Assembly: GCF_003992595.1 (NCBI RefSeq) | Contig: NZ_RZNA01000029.1 | Location: forward strand, 1 to 57,919 | Length of the DNA: 57,919 bases | From: Flagellimonas oceanensis | GTDB taxonomy: Bacteria; Bacteroidota; Bacteroidia; Flavobacteriales; Flavobacteriaceae | Direction: 5' to 3' | Shown: positions 24,925-33,616 of the stretch, one piece after another | How positions within the stretch are numbered: the first letter of the stretch is position 1 | Layout: the number at the start of each line of letters is the position of its first letter | Program-made: the position numbers and the translations under genes | The notes under the pieces: generated by a model | What the model saw: only the letters and a program-made list of their open reading frames with translations | Database searches by the model: none | Told to the model about the DNA's origin: nothing

Positions 24925-25257
24925 CGCATATTTGTCCTTGTGGATTGCAACAGCTTCCATGCCTCCTGCGAGCGGGCCTTTCAACCCCAGTACAATAGTG
25001 TTCCTGTGGGGGCCCTGTCCAATATCGATGGTGGTTCCATCTCTTGCAGTGGTGGAGCAAAGGTGCTTGGGCTACCCATGGGCGCCCTTGAATTCAAACA
25101 GTCAACATGCCCTTATCCCATAGTCCAGTCAAATGCCGAGAGTCCACCTATGCAATCAAAGCTGTTTGATTTACCAAGAACAGAACAATGCCATTTCGAG
25201 TGCAGTCGGGAGATCACCCCATGGCCAAGACGGTGTTCGGGATTATTTCATTGGTAA
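24925..25257 (+). pseudogene. Relic of a umuC-type Y-family DNA polymerase gene
   Basis: The frame reads FVLVDCNSFHASCERAFQPQ and continues with GLPMGALEFK, matching the start of UmuC (VDCNSFYASCERVF... GIPMGAP.F). After about 60 recognisable residues the match stops and the frame ends at 25257; the palm, fingers and little-finger domains are missing. The expected NND motif reads NID, so even this part has lost key residues. A matching umuD relic may lie just before it, but I could not confirm it. Gene loss after duplication or after loss of a mobile element is likely. Confidence 0.7.
25190..25216 (+). repeat. Interspersed flavobacterial-type repeat, copy 1
   Basis: CCATTTCGAGTGCAGTCGGG resembles the short dispersed repeat TCATTTCGAGCGCAGTCGAG common between genes in Flavobacteriia. 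A copy in the opposite orientation lies at 25577-25608. Confidence 0.45.
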
Positions 25258-25371
25258 AGAGTAGTGCGATTCGTGCCTAACCTTAGCTGCATTTTGGATG
25301 TTGGGTTTATTTCTTTGGAATGATTTTGCCTTGATTTTTATTGAAAAGACGGCAAGTTCAAAAAGCTTTGC

Positions 25372-25479
25372 TATCTTTGCCATGTTGTGTTGGATTCCAG
25401 TCGCGATGATTGGAATCAGGTTGAAGCATCAAACCGATGCTCGCCAATGAAAGGCTTTCCTTTTGGAAGGCTTTTTTTG
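25372..25479 (+). ncRNA. Candidate small RNA: -7 box, two hairpins and a terminator
   Basis: TATCTTTG (25372-25379) is a perfect -7 box with no gene after it. About 70 bases downstream a strong terminator follows (25450-25479: 11-base stem with two G-U pairs, TTTT loop, run of seven T). Between them are two hairpins, GATTCCA/TGGAATC (25393-25417) and AGCATC-AAACC-GATGCT (25425-25441). No -33 element at ideal distance is seen, and part of the first hairpin could be a degenerate interspersed repeat, so this is only a candidate. Confidence 0.35.
25450..25479 (+). terminator. Terminator with no upstream coding gene
   Basis: AAAGGCTTTCC, loop TTTT, GGAAGGCTTTT, then more T on the plus strand. The nearest plus-strand coding gene is far upstream and dead (umuC relic), which suggests a non-coding transcript. 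Confidence 0.65.
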
Positions 25480-25526
25480 TTTATGGGACCCGGGTTTGAA
25501 CTTGTTCAAAAATCCAGGCCGGACAA

Positions 25527-25546
25527 ATTCCGCTGAAAAGCGGAAT
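25527..25546. repeat. Perfect 8-base hairpin with GAAA tetraloop
   Basis: ATTCCGCT-GAAA-AGCGGAAT. It lies 84 bases past the hutG stop and could end hut transcription or be a repeat element; there is no long T-run. Confidence 0.4.
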
Positions 25547-25576
25547 CCTTTCCCAATGAATTGGGTAATAATGCCA

Positions 25577-25608
25577 CCTCGAGTCTTTCGACTGCGCTGG
25601 ATATGACC
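25577..25608 (-). repeat. Interspersed flavobacterial-type repeat, copy 2 (inverted)
   Basis: On the minus strand GTCATATCCAGCGCAGTCGA resembles copy 1 at 25190-25216 and the common TCATTTCGAGCGCAGTCGAG repeat, with several changes. Confidence 0.45.
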
Positions 25609-25630
25609 GATTGACCTGAAGCAAAGAACA

Positions 25631-26605
25631 TCAACTTCCCGAAACACTGTGTGCCACATGGTGCACCAGTGAAGCGGCCAACTTTGCTGTTTGTCCGTCA
25701 ATATCGTACTTGGGATTCATCTCGGCGATGTCCACACTGATCAGTTTTCCGGAGCCGATAATCGATTTCAGGCATTCCAAAACCATATAAGGGCTAAAGC
25801 CCATGGGTGAGGCAGCACTGACCCCGGGTGCATAGGCCGAGGAGAACCCATCCAGGTCGATGGTCACATAAATATGGTCCACATTTTTGGCAAATGCATT
25901 GATCCAGGTCGTGATTTCCTCGAGTAAGGGAATTTGGAAGGTATCGTTCATTACATAGATCACATCAAGCTCCCTGGCCGTTTGGAACAGGTTTCTGTCG
26001 TTGGCATCCTTCCGGATGCCCAGACAGAGGTAGTTAAAATCGATGCCCTCTTTTTCACAGTCTTTCGCTATCTGGTAAAATGGGGTTCCCGAATTGCTTT
26101 GCTCGGTGTTTTTCCGCAAATCAAAATGTGCATCAAAATTGATGATACCGATGGTCTGACCTTCTTTTTTAGCATCCAAATATGTTTTGATTCCGTTGTA
26201 ATGACCATAGGCCATATCATGTCCGCCACCTAAAATGATGGGAAACTGTTTTTTTTCTAAAAGGGTTGTGACCCCTTTGGCGAGTTGCTCTTGGGCAGAT
26301 TCCATATCGCTATTGGTGCAGGTAATGGAACCCACATCGTGCAACAGCACATTGCTGCCCAAATGGTTGGGCATTTTGGCAAAACTGCTTTTGATCGCAT
26401 CCGGCCCATCTTCAGCTCCAACACGCCCCTGGTTTCGGTGTACTCCAGCATCACAGGCATATCCCAAAAGAGCAATGGATTTTTTTTGGGCCTCGGGAAG
26501 TTCCTCCAAGGGTGTACAATGCACTTTTTCGTGCAGGTACAGCCACTTATTGGAGACTCTTCCTGTCCAAAGGTCTTTTTTCGGGGGGTCGTAGTGTTTC
26601 ATCAA
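25631..26605 (-). CDS. hutG: Formimidoylglutamase (arginase family)
   Basis: 324 residues. Ureohydrolase manganese motifs: ILGGGHDMAYGH (about 122), NFDAHFDLR (about 150) and VTIDLDGFSSAYAPG (about 238). The last step of histidine breakdown: N-formimidoyl-glutamate is split to glutamate and formamide. Agmatinase or arginase is the alternative by fold, but the gene is the last of a hut operon, 1 base after hutU, which decides the call. A second ATG three bases later is an equally good start. Confidence 0.92.
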   Translation of the reverse strand: MMKHYDPPKKDLWTGRVSNKWLYLHEKVHCTPLEELPEAQKKSIALLGYACDAGVHRNQGRVGAEDGPDAIKSSFAKMPNHLGSNVLLHDVGSITCTNSDMESAQEQLAKGVTTLLEKKQFPIILGGGHDMAYGHYNGIKTYLDAKKEGQTIGIINFDAHFDLRKNTEQSNSGTPFYQIAKDCEKEGIDFNYLCLGIRKDANDRNLFQTARELDVIYVMNDTFQIPLLEEITTWINAFAKNVDHIYVTIDLDGFSSAYAPGVSAASPMGFSPYMVLECLKSIIGSGKLISVDIAEMNPKYDIDGQTAKLAASLVHHVAHSVSGS

Positions 26606-26606
26606 A

Positions 26607-28610
26607 TTAAAAGAGATGGTCCAAAATATCAGCTGCTACAAGATACGGCAAAGTTACCTTTAAATTGGGGGAGCGTTCCATTTCTCGTTCAATGGCAAAG
26701 CGGGCTTCCTTGTTCCTGGCCCAGCTTCTGCGGGAAATACCATTGTTCACGTCAAAGAACAACATTTTCTTCAAACGAATGGAGGCCTCTTCAGAACCGT
26801 CGAGCACCATGCCAAACCCACCATTGATCACTTCGCCCCAGCCAACGCCACCACCGTTGTGGATGGAAACCCAGGTGGCGCCCCTAAAACCATCGCCAAT
26901 CACATTTTGAATGGCCATATCGGCAGTGAACTTGCTGCCGTCGTAAATATTGCTGGTTTCTCGAAAAGGGGAATCGGTTCCGCTTACATCGTGATGGTCG
27001 CGTCCCAATACCACGGGAGCACTGATTTCTCCCTTGGCAATGGCCGTGTTGAAGGCATCCGCAATTTTACTGCGTCCCTCGGCATCGGCATAAAGGATTC
27101 GAGCTTGCGAACCCACCACCAATTTGTTCTGGTCCGCTTCCGAGATCCATTTGATGTTGTCCTGCATTTGCTGTTGGATTTCCCCAGGAGCCTCGGATTT
27201 TATCTTTTTCATCACTTCAAGGGCAATGGCATCCGTTTTTTGAAGGTCCTTTGGGTCGCCAGAGGTACATACCCATCGGAATGGACCGAATCCGTAATCG
27301 AAGCACATGGGTCCCAAAATGTCCTGTACATAGGATGGATACCTGAAGTCGATATTGTTCTCGGCCATCACATCACCGCCCGCACGGGAAACTTCCAACA
27401 AAAAGGCATTGCCATAATCAAAAAAGTAGGTGCCTTTTGCAGTATGCTTGTTGATGGCGTTGATTTGTCTGCGAAGCGATTCCTGTACTTTTTCCTTGAA
27501 GGCTTCGGGATCTTCCACCATCAAAGCGTTGGATTCCTCAAAAGAAAGTCCCACGGGGTAGTAACCTCCTGCCCAAGGATTGTGCAATGAGGTTTGGTCG
27601 GAGCCCAAATGAATAAAGATGTCTTCCTTATAAAAACGTTCCCAGACGTCCACTATATTGCCAATGTACGCCAAGGAAACCACTTCTTTGTTTTCAATAG
27701 CTTCTTTGGTACGGACGACCAAAAGGTCCAAGTCCACCAACAATTCATCCACCCAGCCTTGTTCGTGTCGTTTTTTGGCGGCCTCTGGGTTGACTTCCGC
27801 ACAAATGGTGATGCCCCCAGCGATATTCCCTGCTTTGGGTTGGGCACCGCTCATGCCCCCAAGTCCAGCGGTCAGGAAAATCTTTCCCTGGGGAGATTCG
27901 TTTTTCTCCAATACTTTTCGAAATGCATTCATGACCGTGATGGCCGTTCCGTGGACAATGCCTTGAGGTCCGATGTACATGTACGAACCTGCAGTCATCT
28001 GGCCATATTGAGTGACGCCCAGTGCATTGAAACGTTCCCAATCATCAGGTTTGGAGTAGTTGGGAATCATCATGCCATTGGTGACCACCACGCGTGGTGC
28101 TTCTTTGGACGATGGAAAAAGTCCCATGGGGTGCCCAGAGTACATGTTCAAGGTCTGTTCCTCGGTCATTTCCGCCAAATATTTCATGGTGAGCAGGTAT
28201 TGTGCCCAGTTTTGGAAAACGGCACCATTACCGCCATAGGTGATGAGTTCCTCAGGATGTTGTGCCACGGCAGGGTCCAAATTGTTCTGGATCATCAGCA
28301 TGATGGCCGCCGCCTGATGTGTTTTCGCTGGATATTCTGAAATGGGCCTTGCATACATTTCATAATCGGGCTTGAACCGGTGCATATAGATGCGTCCATG
28401 GGTTTTTAGCTCCGCTGCAAATTCCGGGGCCAGCTCTTTGTGCCAAGCTTCGGGAAAATAACGTAGCGCATTTTGTACAGCCAGTTTTTTCTCTTCCTTG
28501 GAGAGAATGTCTTTCCGTTTTGGCGCTGGATTCCCATTTTTAGTATAGGCCCTTTTTGCTGGAAGTTGCTCGGGTATACCCTGTGATATTTGTTGTTGAA
28601 ATTCGGTCAT
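26607..28610 (-). CDS. hutU: Urocanate hydratase
   Basis: 667 residues from the ATG at 28610 (an upstream ATG at 28649 would run into hutI, so the later one is preferred). This is the long Bacteroidota form, about 100 residues more than the 555-residue proteobacterial enzyme. NAD-binding and active-site motifs: GLGGMSGAQPKAGNIAGG (about 222) and FRWVCTSGDPKDL (about 436, with the conserved Cys). It adds water to urocanate to give imidazolonepropionate. Spacing to hutI is 11 bases; hutG follows after 1 base. Confidence 0.96.
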   Translation of the reverse strand: MTEFQQQISQGIPEQLPAKRAYTKNGNPAPKRKDILSKEEKKLAVQNALRYFPEAWHKELAPEFAAELKTHGRIYMHRFKPDYEMYARPISEYPAKTHQAAAIMLMIQNNLDPAVAQHPEELITYGGNGAVFQNWAQYLLTMKYLAEMTEEQTLNMYSGHPMGLFPSSKEAPRVVVTNGMMIPNYSKPDDWERFNALGVTQYGQMTAGSYMYIGPQGIVHGTAITVMNAFRKVLEKNESPQGKIFLTAGLGGMSGAQPKAGNIAGGITICAEVNPEAAKKRHEQGWVDELLVDLDLLVVRTKEAIENKEVVSLAYIGNIVDVWERFYKEDIFIHLGSDQTSLHNPWAGGYYPVGLSFEESNALMVEDPEAFKEKVQESLRRQINAINKHTAKGTYFFDYGNAFLLEVSRAGGDVMAENNIDFRYPSYVQDILGPMCFDYGFGPFRWVCTSGDPKDLQKTDAIALEVMKKIKSEAPGEIQQQMQDNIKWISEADQNKLVVGSQARILYADAEGRSKIADAFNTAIAKGEISAPVVLGRDHHDVSGTDSPFRETSNIYDGSKFTADMAIQNVIGDGFRGATWVSIHNGGGVGWGEVINGGFGMVLDGSEEASIRLKKMLFFDVNNGISRRSWARNKEARFAIEREMERSPNLKVTLPYLVAADILDHLF

Positions 28611-28621
28611 GATGCGATGTT

Positions 28622-29848
28622 TTAGTGGATGGGCGTTCCTTTTTTCCAAACTTCACTTGGTTTTAGCTGCCCTTGATGGTAAGTGATTTCTTGGTAGTTG
28701 TCCGTGGGAAAAACGACAAAGTCAGCCTGTGCCCCGGCTTCCAGTTTACCCCTGTCCGTCAAACGTAAAGCCGCAGCGGCCCTGGAAGTGATGCCGGCCA
28801 AGACCTCCGTATTGGAGAGTTTTTCAAATGTTCCCAAAATACTGGCTTGGGTCAACAGGTCGCCCATGGGAGCGGAACCTGGATTGTGGTCACTGGCGAT
28901 GGACAGAGCACCGCCTGTATCCAAAATTCTCCGGGCAGGGGTGTAGGCACATCCCAAACCTAGGGATGCGCCCGGCAATGCCGTGGCAATGGTATTGCTC
29001 TTGGCGAGCAATTGAATTTCTTTTTCAGAGCTGGCCTCCAAATGGTCGGCACTTACCGCATCAAAATCCACAGCTACTTGACTGCCGCCCGTGGTAAATT
29101 GGTCGGCGTGTACCGTGATATCAAATCCCATTTCCTTTGCTTTCTGGAAATAGGGTTTGATTTCTTCTTGTGAAAAAGCACTTTCTTCCACAAAGGCATC
29201 CACGCGATTGGCCAAGTTTTCTGATTTTATAATGGGAAACAATTCATTGATGATCACATCCAGATAATCCTTGTCCTGATTCCAATCTTTTGGTTTCATA
29301 TGTGCTGCCAAACAGGTCGGGACCAAAGTCGCATTTGAAGTTTCATTGGCCTTTTTAATGGCGCGTAGCATTTTCAGTTCTTCTTTTACAGAAAGGCCGT
29401 AACCGCTTTTCACTTCGATAGTGGTAACGCCATTATTGAGATGTTTTTGACTTCTGGAAAGGATTCCTGCTACCAATTCGTCTTGTGAAGCTTTTCGTGT
29501 TTGGGTTACCGTGTCCCAGATACCGCCCCCTGCCTTGGCAATCTCCAAATAGGTTTTTCCTGCATTGCGGAAGGCGTAATCACGAGCACGGGTACCGCCA
29601 AAACAAATATGGGTGTGGGAGTCCACAAAACCTGGTAGACACACTTGATGACCATCTATCTTATGGATGTCGACATTATCGGATTTCAACTCATCAAATA
29701 TTCCGACTTTGATAATTTTCCCTTCGGAAACCAACATACCCCCGTTTTCTATGATGGGCAGTTGCTCATCTTTAAGCGCTCCCTTTAAGGGGAGTCCCGT
29801 CATGGGAAGCAATTGGCTAAATGGTCCTATTAATAATGGTTTGTTCAT
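28622..29848 (-). CDS. hutI: Imidazolonepropionase
   Basis: 408 residues from the ATG at 29848, one base after the hutH stop; an earlier ATG at 29872 would overlap hutH by 23 bases. Amidohydrolase motifs are clear: LPGFVDSHTHICFGGTRA (zinc His pair), GYGLSVKEELKMLRAI, THVHADQF-like ITVHADQFTTGG, and ALSIASDHNPGSAP with the catalytic Asp. It opens the imidazolone ring to N-formimidoyl-glutamate. Third-to-last step of the operon, translated with hutH. Confidence 0.96.
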   Translation of the reverse strand: MNKPLLIGPFSQLLPMTGLPLKGALKDEQLPIIENGGMLVSEGKIIKVGIFDELKSDNVDIHKIDGHQVCLPGFVDSHTHICFGGTRARDYAFRNAGKTYLEIAKAGGGIWDTVTQTRKASQDELVAGILSRSQKHLNNGVTTIEVKSGYGLSVKEELKMLRAIKKANETSNATLVPTCLAAHMKPKDWNQDKDYLDVIINELFPIIKSENLANRVDAFVEESAFSQEEIKPYFQKAKEMGFDITVHADQFTTGGSQVAVDFDAVSADHLEASSEKEIQLLAKSNTIATALPGASLGLGCAYTPARRILDTGGALSIASDHNPGSAPMGDLLTQASILGTFEKLSNTEVLAGITSRAAAALRLTDRGKLEAGAQADFVVFPTDNYQEITYHQGQLKPSEVWKKGTPIH

Positions 29849-29849
29849 G

Positions 29850-31427
29850 CTAATATGTTTCAAATTCGTCAAGATGTGGTGCGTTCCACTTCAGTTGTTT
29901 TTCGTCCATCACACGGTCAACCAAATCAATGATTTCACGATGTTGAACGATTTCGATTCCTTTTTCAATGTCATCGGCAAAGACACGGTCGTTTTTGGCA
30001 AAGGCGACCTTGGTTCGCAAGAATGTATGGATCTCATCCAACAGAATACCTGATTTTAGTGGTTTTCTGTATTCGAATGCCTGGGCCGAGGTCAATAGTT
30101 CAATGGCGAGGATTTTCTCCACATTCTCAATAATGTTCAGTGCTTTTCTACCGCTGATGGATCCCATACTCACGTGGTCTTCCTGTCCCAAAGAGGTGGG
30201 AATGCTATCGGCACTAGCTGGAAAACACAGGCTCTTGTTCTCGCTGGCCAATGCAGCAGAGGTGTACTGCAAGATCATGTAGCCCGAATTGATGCCTGTA
30301 TCGTTCATCAACAATTTTGGAACTCCTGGACTGTTGCCCTCTAGGGCTAGATAGATGCGTCGGTCGGAGATATTCCCGATTTCCGAAGCGGCCAATGCGG
30401 CATAATCCAAGGCCATGGCCAAGGGTTGGCCATGGAAATTGCCACCGCTGATGGTAAGCTCATCATTTATGATGACAGGATTATCGGTAACGGAATTGAG
30501 CTCTACTTCCAATAATTCTTTTAAATGAAGCCAAGCATTGCGTGATGCTCCATGTACTTGCGGCATACAACGAAGGGAGTAGGGATCCTGGACCCGCTCA
30601 CAATCGATATGGTCTTCCAAAATTTCGGAACCTTGGAGCAGGGTCCGTATTCGACCTGCCACATGCTGGTTGCCCTTGAAGGGGCGCAGTTCATGCAATT
30701 CTTCATAAAATGGTTTCATGGAACCTTGTAGGCCTTCGAGCATCATGGCACCGATGATATCCGCATGGCGTAGGCAATACTGTAATTTATGGACCACCAT
30801 TACCCCATGGGCGGCTATGAATTGAGTACCGTTGATCAAGGCAAGCCCTTCTTTTGGACCCAATTCCAAGGGTTTTAGTCCGGCTTGTTGAAACAGTTCC
30901 TGTGTTGGGATGGTCTTTCCCTGATATGATACCTTGCCGAGGCCTATCAATGGTAAGAACAAATGGGATAGTGGAGCGAGATCGCCAGAAGCACCCACCG
31001 AACCTTGTGAGGGAACCACGGGAATGGCATCGTTCTCCAAATGCCAAAACATGCGTTGCAGGGTGGTCTGCGCAATACCGGAATATCCTTTGGCCAGGGC
31101 ATGGATCTTTAGGATCAACATGATTTTTGCCAATTCCGTGGATATAGGTTCGCCAACTCCCACACTGTGACTTTGCAATATATTGGATTGCAGGACCTTG
31201 GTGTCCTCCTTGGATATTCTGGTACTGCACAGGGGGCCAAAGCCCGTGTTGATACCGTACACCGTATCGCCTTTTTCCACAATACGTTGCACACGTTGAT
31301 AACTCGCATTTACATTTTTGAGGCATTCATCGGAGAAAACACCCTTTATGGTACCATGGGCCATGCCCAAGGCGATGCTTGCGGTCAAATGGTCTTCGCC
31401 AAATTGAAATGTTCGGTCTATAGCCAT
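29850..31427 (-). CDS. hutH: Histidine ammonia-lyase
   Basis: 525 residues. GSVGASGDLAPLSH (about residue 150) carries the Ala-Ser-Gly that cyclises into the MIO cofactor; YGINTGFGPLCSTRI and FLLASEN-like AALASENKSLCFPASADSIP further downstream are also typical. It removes ammonia from histidine to give urocanate, the first step of the pathway. First gene of hutHIUG; it faces away from a LysR gene 75 bases upstream that is the likely regulator. No histidine permease is encoded in this operon. Confidence 0.97.
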   Translation of the reverse strand: MAIDRTFQFGEDHLTASIALGMAHGTIKGVFSDECLKNVNASYQRVQRIVEKGDTVYGINTGFGPLCSTRISKEDTKVLQSNILQSHSVGVGEPISTELAKIMLILKIHALAKGYSGIAQTTLQRMFWHLENDAIPVVPSQGSVGASGDLAPLSHLFLPLIGLGKVSYQGKTIPTQELFQQAGLKPLELGPKEGLALINGTQFIAAHGVMVVHKLQYCLRHADIIGAMMLEGLQGSMKPFYEELHELRPFKGNQHVAGRIRTLLQGSEILEDHIDCERVQDPYSLRCMPQVHGASRNAWLHLKELLEVELNSVTDNPVIINDELTISGGNFHGQPLAMALDYAALAASEIGNISDRRIYLALEGNSPGVPKLLMNDTGINSGYMILQYTSAALASENKSLCFPASADSIPTSLGQEDHVSMGSISGRKALNIIENVEKILAIELLTSAQAFEYRKPLKSGILLDEIHTFLRTKVAFAKNDRVFADDIEKGIEIVQHREIIDLVDRVMDEKQLKWNAPHLDEFETY

Positions 31428-31474
31428 GCTTTTATCTTTTCCATAAAATTAGGGGATACGATTAATAATCGCCA

Positions 31475-31504
31475 ATACTTATTTTTGTAATAATCAATAA
31501 GTAT
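31475..31504. promoter_or_regulatory. Palindromic operator and -7 box between hutH and the LysR gene
   Basis: ATACTTATT (31475-31483) and AATAAGTAT (31496-31504) form a perfect 9-base dyad with a 12-base spacer; its right arm overlaps the LysR start codon. TATTTTTG (31480-31487) is a -7 box for lysR inside the dyad. A LysR-type site (T-N11-A core) placed this way would let the protein repress itself and control hut. Confidence 0.55.
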
Positions 31505-32390
31505 GAATTATCAAATAGAACTTCGACATTTCATCTATTTTTTGGCCGTGGCCGAGGAGCTTCACTACAGAAAAGCAGCCGAAAAACTGTTTATTTCCCA
31601 GCCTGGTCTGAGTACCCAGATCAAACAGATGGAGGAGATATTGGGCACCCAATTGTTTGTTCGGGACAAGAAAAAGGTGAGTCTGACCCCTGCAGGGGAG
31701 TTTTTGAAAAAGGAGGTGGAATTCATCCTGAACCATCTGGAGCAGACCAAAAAGCAAGTAAAACTAATCGGGGACGGTCAATTAGGGGAGGTTCGCATCG
31801 GTTTTTTGGGTTCGGCCATGCAGAATGTGGTGCCCGATCTGTTGTTGGGGTTAAAGGAAAAGTTTCCGACCATCCATACCACCTTAGAGGAACTTTCGAA
31901 CCGAGCACAGATCAATGCTATTTTGGCCGATCGATTGGACCTTGGTTTTGTGCGATTGTCCCGAGTACCGAAAGGGTTGGACGTCAGACCGGTTTTTGAG
32001 GATACTTTTTCGTTGGTACTGCCAGAGGAACATCCTTTGGATAAAGGCAATTTTAGGAACATCGATCAAGTGGCCAATGAGGATTTCATTCTTTTTTCCC
32101 AAGATTACAGTCCCATGTACTACGATACCGTGCTCAGTATTTGTGAGGATAGTGGATTCGTGCCCCATGTCTCCCATAAATCGGTACATGCACAGACCAT
32201 TTTTAAACTCGTAGAGAACAAATTGGGTATTGCCATTGTGCCAACAACGCTTCAGTATGGGTTTCAGATGAAGGTCAAGTTCATCGAAATGAAAAACATA
32301 AAACAGCGAGCCGTTTTAAGTATGGTCTGGAAAACCGACAATAGAAATCCTGCGCTCCAAAAGGGTATGGACCTCCTTATGGAATTATGA
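31503..32390 (+). CDS. LysR-family transcriptional regulator, likely hut regulator
   Basis: 295 residues, standard LysR length. N-terminal winged helix-turn-helix at about 1-60 (FLAVAEELHYRKAAEKLFIS, QPGLSTQIKQME), then a two-lobe effector-binding domain (about 90-290). Divergent from hutHIUG with a palindrome at its own start, so it most likely senses histidine or urocanate and controls hut. In proteobacteria the usual hut regulator is the GntR-type HutC, so a LysR here is a different solution. The coinducer is not known. Confidence 0.88.
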   Translation: MNYQIELRHFIYFLAVAEELHYRKAAEKLFISQPGLSTQIKQMEEILGTQLFVRDKKKVSLTPAGEFLKKEVEFILNHLEQTKKQVKLIGDGQLGEVRIGFLGSAMQNVVPDLLLGLKEKFPTIHTTLEELSNRAQINAILADRLDLGFVRLSRVPKGLDVRPVFEDTFSLVLPEEHPLDKGNFRNIDQVANEDFILFSQDYSPMYYDTVLSICEDSGFVPHVSHKSVHAQTIFKLVENKLGIAIVPTTLQYGFQMKVKFIEMKNIKQRAVLSMVWKTDNRNPALQKGMDLLMEL

Positions 32391-32429
32391 TGGCAAGGTT
32401 TTACGGCGTAACTTTGGAATTCAACATAA

Positions 32430-32993
32430 ATGAGTAGTATGATTTTCGATTTGATCAAGGAGAGGAGAAGTATCTTCCCCCAGCAATATATTGACAGGCC
32501 CATCGCCAAGGAAACCTTGGAAAGGATTCTGGAAGCGGCGAATTGGGCCCCTACCCACAAGAAGACGGAACCATGGCGCTTTAAGGTGCTCACGGGCGCG
32601 AAGAAACAGGAATTGGGGATTTTCCTTTCCAATAAATATGAGGAAGTTGACCCCAAACCGAAACAGATGAAGATCAAAAAATTACAATTCAACCCTTCCA
32701 ATTCTGGAGCCGTGATCGCTATCTGCATGCAGCGAGATCCAAAAGGGAGTTTGCCCGAGTGGGAAGAGGTGGCCTCGGTGGCCATGGCGGTCCAAAACAT
32801 GTGGTTGTGCTGTACCGAACTGGGCATTGGCAGTTATTGGTCATCGCCCGGGCTCATCAAATACATGGATGAGTTCTTTGATTTGAAGAAGGGTGAAAAA
32901 TGCCTTGGCTTTTTCTATATGGGCTATTTTGATGGGGAGGTCATCCCATCGACGAGAACATCCATTGCCGATAAAGTGGAGTGGTTGGACTAA
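32430..32993 (+). CDS. Nitroreductase-family FMN oxidoreductase
   Basis: 187 residues. KERRSIFPQQYIDRPIAKET at the N-terminus and AANWAPTHKKTEPWRFKVL (Arg/Ser phosphate contacts) are the FMN-binding pattern; AVQNMWLCCTELGIGSYW and LGFFYMGYFDG are near the end. It is of the small, YdjA/RutE-like size and should form a dimer with FMN. Substrate unknown. The stop overlaps the stop of the convergent DUF456 gene by 4 bases. Confidence 0.88.
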   Translation: MSSMIFDLIKERRSIFPQQYIDRPIAKETLERILEAANWAPTHKKTEPWRFKVLTGAKKQELGIFLSNKYEEVDPKPKQMKIKKLQFNPSNSGAVIAICMQRDPKGSLPEWEEVASVAMAVQNMWLCCTELGIGSYWSSPGLIKYMDEFFDLKKGEKCLGFFYMGYFDGEVIPSTRTSIADKVEWLD

Positions 32994-33502
32994 CTGAATG
33001 TGAACAGGCCACCTGCGTACTTGATGGTAATGTAAATGAAGAAAACAGCGTAAAGAAACGTTACCACAAACTTCATGAAAGTACCTGTCAAAAAACCCAA
33101 AAATGAACCGAAAGCCGCCTTCATGGCGGTTTCTTTATTGGCCTTGTTCAACAATTCTCCGACCAAGGCCCCGATAAACGGCCAGATGATAATGCCCAAA
33201 GGCCCGAATATGGGAACAAATATGGCGACCAACAATCCAACGATGGTGCCCCACATCCCTGCTTTGCTACCGCCGAACCGTTTGGTGCCCATGGCAGGGA
33301 TCACATAATCCAAAATGGTTATGGCTATGGCTATCACAAAAGTGATTCCCAGTACCCACCAATTGTCGGGCACCGCTTTGGTCAAGTAGAGCAACAAAAG
33401 TCCGATCCAACTTATGGGTGGACCTGGTAAAACGGGCAAAAAACTGCCCAGTATACCGACCAGCATCAAAAGAAACCCTAAAACGAGCAAAGCAATGTCC
33501 AT
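32990..33502 (-). CDS. DUF456 membrane protein
   Basis: 170 residues with about four hydrophobic segments. GILGSFLPVLPGPPISWIGL near the N-terminus and GTKRFGGSKAGMWGTIVGLL in the middle are hallmarks of DUF456, a family of Gly-rich integral inner-membrane proteins of unknown function. The start is supported by a good promoter: TTTG-N18-TACATTTG, leader about 14 bases. It overlaps the nitroreductase stop by 4 bases. Confidence 0.88.
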   Translation of the reverse strand: MDIALLVLGFLLMLVGILGSFLPVLPGPPISWIGLLLLYLTKAVPDNWWVLGITFVIAIAITILDYVIPAMGTKRFGGSKAGMWGTIVGLLVAIFVPIFGPLGIIIWPFIGALVGELLNKANKETAMKAAFGSFLGFLTGTFMKFVVTFLYAVFFIYITIKYAGGLFTFS

Positions 33503-33522
33503 GGCTGTGTTTTACTGTTAGA

Positions 33523-33552
33523 CAAATGTAACAGACAATTGTTACAAACAAA
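33523..33552 (-). promoter_or_regulatory. DUF456 promoter with embedded palindrome TGTAACA-N6-TGTTACA
   Basis: On the minus strand TTTG (33552-33549), 18 bases, TACATTTG (33530-33523). The perfect 7-6-7 dyad TGTAACA-GACAAT-TGTTACA (33527-33546) fills the spacer and touches the -7 box, so a bound regulator would block this promoter. It also lies about 70 bases upstream of the plus-strand His-rich gene. Confidence 0.6.
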
Positions 33553-33588
33553 ATCAAAATAAAACCCTACACTTAATTTTTTCGTAGG

Positions 33589-33596
33589 TACATTTG
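33589..33596 (+). promoter_or_regulatory. -7 box before the His-rich gene
   Basis: TACATTTG matches TAnnTTTG exactly; no clear -33 element. The GTG start follows 20 bases later. Confidence 0.45.
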
Positions 33597-33616
33597 AAAC
33601 CGATTATCAAGAGGTC

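Noticed and set aside
24790..25060. Minus-strand frames over the umuC relic
   Set aside because: The plus strand carries the readable UmuC sequence; the minus frames are shadows.
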